Below are positions 14,851 to 16,600 of a DNA stretch of 16,600 nucleotides, piece after piece. Origin of the DNA: Paracoccaceae bacterium (GTDB lineage: Bacteria; Pseudomonadota; Alphaproteobacteria; Rhodobacterales; Rhodobacteraceae); assembly GCA_012036325.1 (NCBI GenBank), contig JAAUPC010000029.1:1-16600 (forward strand), read 5' to 3'. The notes beneath the pieces are model-generated. The model was not told where the DNA came from. It worked only from the letters and a program-made list of their open reading frames with translations, and did no database searches. The position numbers and the translations under genes were made by a program. Position 1 is the first letter of the stretch. Every line of letters starts with the position of its first letter.

Positions 14851-15490
14851 GCATTCGTCGTCTGCCCGCTTGTCGATGAAAGCGAAAAAGTCGATCTGCC
14901 CTCCGCCGAAGAAATGTATGTCAAACTGGGTAGCGAAATCTTCCCCGATTTACGCATTGCACTGATCCATGGCAAAATGCTACCGCGCGAAAAGGATAGT
15001 GTTATGGTGGCATTCCGTAACCACGAACACGATATTCTGGTGGCAACTGCCGTGATTGAAGTTGGCATCGATGTTCCCAATGCAACCACGATGATGATTG
15101 AGGGAGCCGAGCGTTTTTGGCCTTGCACAACTGCACCAGTTTCGTGGCCGGGTTGGCCGTGGCATTCACCAGAGTTACTGTATCCTGATCAGCGATAAAG
15201 AGAATGAGGTTACCACCCAGCGCCTGGAGGCCATGGAAAATACCACCGATGGCTTTAAATTAGCCGAGATTGATTTGCAACTGCGTGGGCCTGGTGAATT
15301 CTTTGGTACTCGCCAGAGTGGCACCCCCGATTTGAAGATTGCCCAGCTTGCCGATACACGTTTACTGCACGCTGCCAACCTCGAAGCGCAGAAAATTCTG
15401 GCCGAGGATCCCCATCTGGAAAAACCCGAACACGCACTGCTGAAGCAAAAAGCCGCCGACTTCTGGGCCGAATCAACCCAGGCAGGCTAA
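14838..15490 (+). pseudogene. recG: ATP-dependent DNA helicase RecG, C-terminal fragment with frameshift
   Basis: The C-terminal about 215 residues of RecG, which remodels stalled forks and branched DNA; full proteins are roughly 690-800 residues. It begins at GRQAFVVCPL. Helicase motifs follow: IALIHGKM, motif V in ILVATAVIEVGIDVPNA, and motif VI QLHQFRGRVGRG. The RecG-specific tail includes LQLRGPGEFFGTRQSG. A run of five Ts (15114-15118) shifts the frame; four Ts would restore ERFGLAQ. Codon use is clearly richer in A and T than upstream. The sequence recalls Chloroflexota RecG, though this is recollection and not a search. Confidence 0.88.
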
Positions 15491-15507
15491 GGCAGGTTCC
15501 CTCTATA

Positions 15508-15516
15508 TGCTACAAT
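15508..15516 (+). promoter_or_regulatory. Possible extended -10 promoter
   Basis: TGCTACAAT has the form of an extended -10 element 9 bases before the hydrolase ATG at 15526. No -35 is evident. The short spacing to the ATG would imply a nearly leaderless transcript, so this is weak. Confidence 0.25.
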
Positions 15517-15525
15517 AGCGTTACT

Positions 15526-15855
15526 ATGTCGATAACCGCGCAGCCTACCGATCTCTTATGTGCCACGACTGATCTACGCTACCTTGCGGCTGGAAATGGC
15601 ACGCAGGCAGTTGTCTTTATTCATGGCTGGAGTGCCTTCAAAGAAATCTGGTGGTCTGCCATGGCTGCTCTTGCCCCGTACGCCCGTAGCTATGCACCCG
15701 ATCTGCCAGGCCATGGTGGTTCTGCCCGCCATCCGGCACACGATATGGCCGATTTAGCACGCGTGATCACTGATTTTTGTACAGCGCGTGGCCTCCACGA
15801 AGTAACACTGGTTGGCCATTCGATGGGTGGCAATATTGCGGTGGAACTCGCGCTC
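15526..15855 (+). pseudogene. Alpha/beta hydrolase, N-terminal fragment
   Basis: The first about 110 residues of an alpha/beta-hydrolase: FIHGW (31-35) with the oxyanion-hole HG, DLPGHGGS (59-66), and the nucleophile elbow GHSMGG (97-102, Ser99). Homology stops after AVELAL, before the catalytic acid and His, where the sequence changes character. Codon use matches the preceding recG fragment, so both probably come from the same source genome. The frame stays open to the window end, but what follows is unrelated. The substrate is unknown. Confidence 0.8.
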
Positions 15856-15939
15856 ATCGTCGGGCTGTGTGCCTGGATCGGGATCCATTGGTATCGGCAC
15901 CACCGCTTCAGCCTGCGTGATCCCGACAGCCGTCTGCCC

Positions 15940-16089
15940 GTCGCCGATCTCGAACGTGCCGGTCGCCTCATGAACGCCTTTGGAGAACAGCTCGGCGGCA
16001 TCCGGCGCCCGTTCGACGTACTGGCCCGTCAGGCGCGCAACGATGCCGGCCGGCACGTCGTAGAGAATGCCAGCGCTGGCGCCGAACGG
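15940..16089 (-). pseudogene. TonB-dependent receptor fragment
   Basis: Fifty residues on the minus strand read FGASAGILYDVPAG and then ERAPDAAELFSKGVHEATG with TFEIGD, a pattern common in the barrel of TonB-dependent outer-membrane receptors. A stop lies just upstream in this frame and the sequence after EIGD no longer fits, so both ends are cut. It runs opposite to its neighbours. Confidence 0.6.
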
Positions 16090-16179
16090 CGCGGCGGCCT
16101 ATCTGTTCCTTGCGGTCGGTCTCGAGCCGTTCCGAACGTGATTGGAGGCGGCTGCGCGATCTATCTCAACCTCGCGTCG

Positions 16180-16372
16180 CTCCAGGGCTTCCTCGCGGCC
16201 GGCGTCTCGCACGAGATTCGCAGCCCGTTGGCGCGCCTGCGCGTTCTTGCCGAGCTCTTGCAAGACGGCAGCACCACGCCCGACCTCCACCACAAGATCG
16301 AGCGCGAAGTGGCTGAGATCGACGACCTGGTCGGCAAGCTCTTGGCCAGCTCGCGGCTCGACTTCTCGAAGC
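16180..16372 (+). pseudogene. Sensor histidine kinase dimerisation (HisKA) fragment
   Basis: LQGFLAAGVSHEIRSPLARL carries the H-box, with the phospho-acceptor histidine codon at 16210-16212. It is followed by a second helix ending in IDDLVGKLLASSRLDFS. This is one HisKA four-helix-bundle subunit. No sensor or transmembrane part precedes it and no ATPase (N, G boxes) follows, so it is an internal fragment. It happens to be in phase with the alpha/beta-hydrolase frame. Confidence 0.75.
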
Positions 16373-16466
16373 GCCACTGCGACGGCGGGCCGTTCAAAAG
16401 CACCGCCGGGTTCGCCGCCTTGCACAGCTCCGCGAACATCTTCGGAATCTCGGCCGTCAGCCGGCC

Positions 16467-16595
16467 ATGCTCCGCCATCCGGTCGTCATGTTCTTCCCCG
16501 GCGAGTACACACAGGACCCCGGTGGCGGGTCGCAGCTGCGTCTCTTTGGCTCGCTGCCGACCCCTCGGATCAACAATCCCTATTATGCGCGATGA
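16467..16595 (+). pseudogene. BrxB-like (DUF1788) C-terminal fragment
   Basis: In the frame ending at TGA 16593-16595, HPVVMFFPGEYTQD, SQLRLFGSL and NPYYAR resemble the C-terminal signature of DUF1788, the BrxB component of BREX phage-defence systems (PVVMFFPGEY, LRLFG, YYRA). Only about 40 residues are convincing, and the usual residues after YYRAF are missing. No other BREX gene is in the window. Assignment is from memory of the motif. Confidence 0.45.
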
Positions 16596-16600
16596 ATCTC

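Larger units (their letters stand above)
14838..16600. other. Mosaic of unrelated gene fragments, probable assembly chimera
   Basis: At least five gene pieces from different families follow one another without complete genes. Breakpoints are near 14,840, 15,855, 15,940, 16,090 and 16,375-16,465. Strand and frame change between pieces, and base composition shifts from GC-rich to more A+T-rich (about 14,850-15,855) and back. There are no transposase, integrase or flanking repeats that would explain this biologically. The pieces at 15,856-15,939 and 16,373-16,466 are not recognised. Confidence 0.75.

Noticed and set aside
14379..14879. 166-residue plus-strand frame over the ubiH 5' end
   Set aside because: Antisense shadow of the UbiH-type gene with no domain-like features.
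14838..16600. Genomic island or transposon insertion carrying recG, hydrolase, receptor, kinase and BrxB genes
   Set aside because: All pieces are truncated in inconsistent frames and strands, with no transposase, integrase, tRNA site or terminal repeats.
1..16600. CRISPR arrays, tRNA or rRNA genes
   Set aside because: No regularly spaced direct repeats and no tRNA- or rRNA-like sequence were found on reading both strands.

Overview
Bases 1 to about 14,840 look like one GC-rich alphaproteobacterial genome of Rhodobacterales type. The signs are the codon use, tight ATGA/TGATG/GTGA overlaps, a Zur-ZnuC-ZnuB block and a UbiH-type monooxygenase. From about 14,840 to the end the sequence is a patchwork of truncated genes in changing frames and strands. 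The first piece is a recG tail that resembles Chloroflexota RecG. I read this end as a chimeric assembly, not a real locus.

Region 1 (1-11,152) is a catabolic island for a 5-substituted ribose, most likely 5-methylthioribose (MTR) or 5-deoxyribose. It holds a class II aldolase at the left edge (minus strand, N-terminal part only), a divergent SorC-type regulator, then mtnA and mtnK on the minus strand. Divergent from mtnK runs a six-gene plus-strand set: ribose-type ABC ATPase, permease and binding protein, the two halves of a split transketolase, and a RuBisCO-like protein (RLP). Both divergent promoter regions carry TGTCAA/TTGACA elements, so one regulator probably controls all three units. 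mtnP, mtnB, mtnC, mtnW/X and mtnD are absent, so this is not the universal methionine salvage pathway. The likely flow is import, phosphorylation by MtnK, isomerisation by MtnA to a ketose 1-phosphate, then cleavage by the aldolase. A second branch through the RLP and a divergent transketolase is possible and would be new as far as I know.

Region 2 (11,153-13,478) is a zinc-uptake operon: a Zur-box-like site, zur, a 33-residue one-helix membrane protein, znuC (broken by one missing base) and znuB. Region 3 (13,479-14,708, minus) is a UbiH/Coq6-type flavin hydroxylase. The first codons of a divergent gene, probably an amidase, follow at 14,785.

Region 4 (about 14,840-16,600) contains, in order, a recG C-terminal fragment with an extra T, the N-terminal part of an alpha/beta hydrolase, a TonB-dependent receptor piece on the minus strand, a histidine-kinase dimerisation piece and a tail resembling the BREX protein BrxB (DUF1788). 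No tRNA, rRNA, CRISPR array or insertion sequence was seen.
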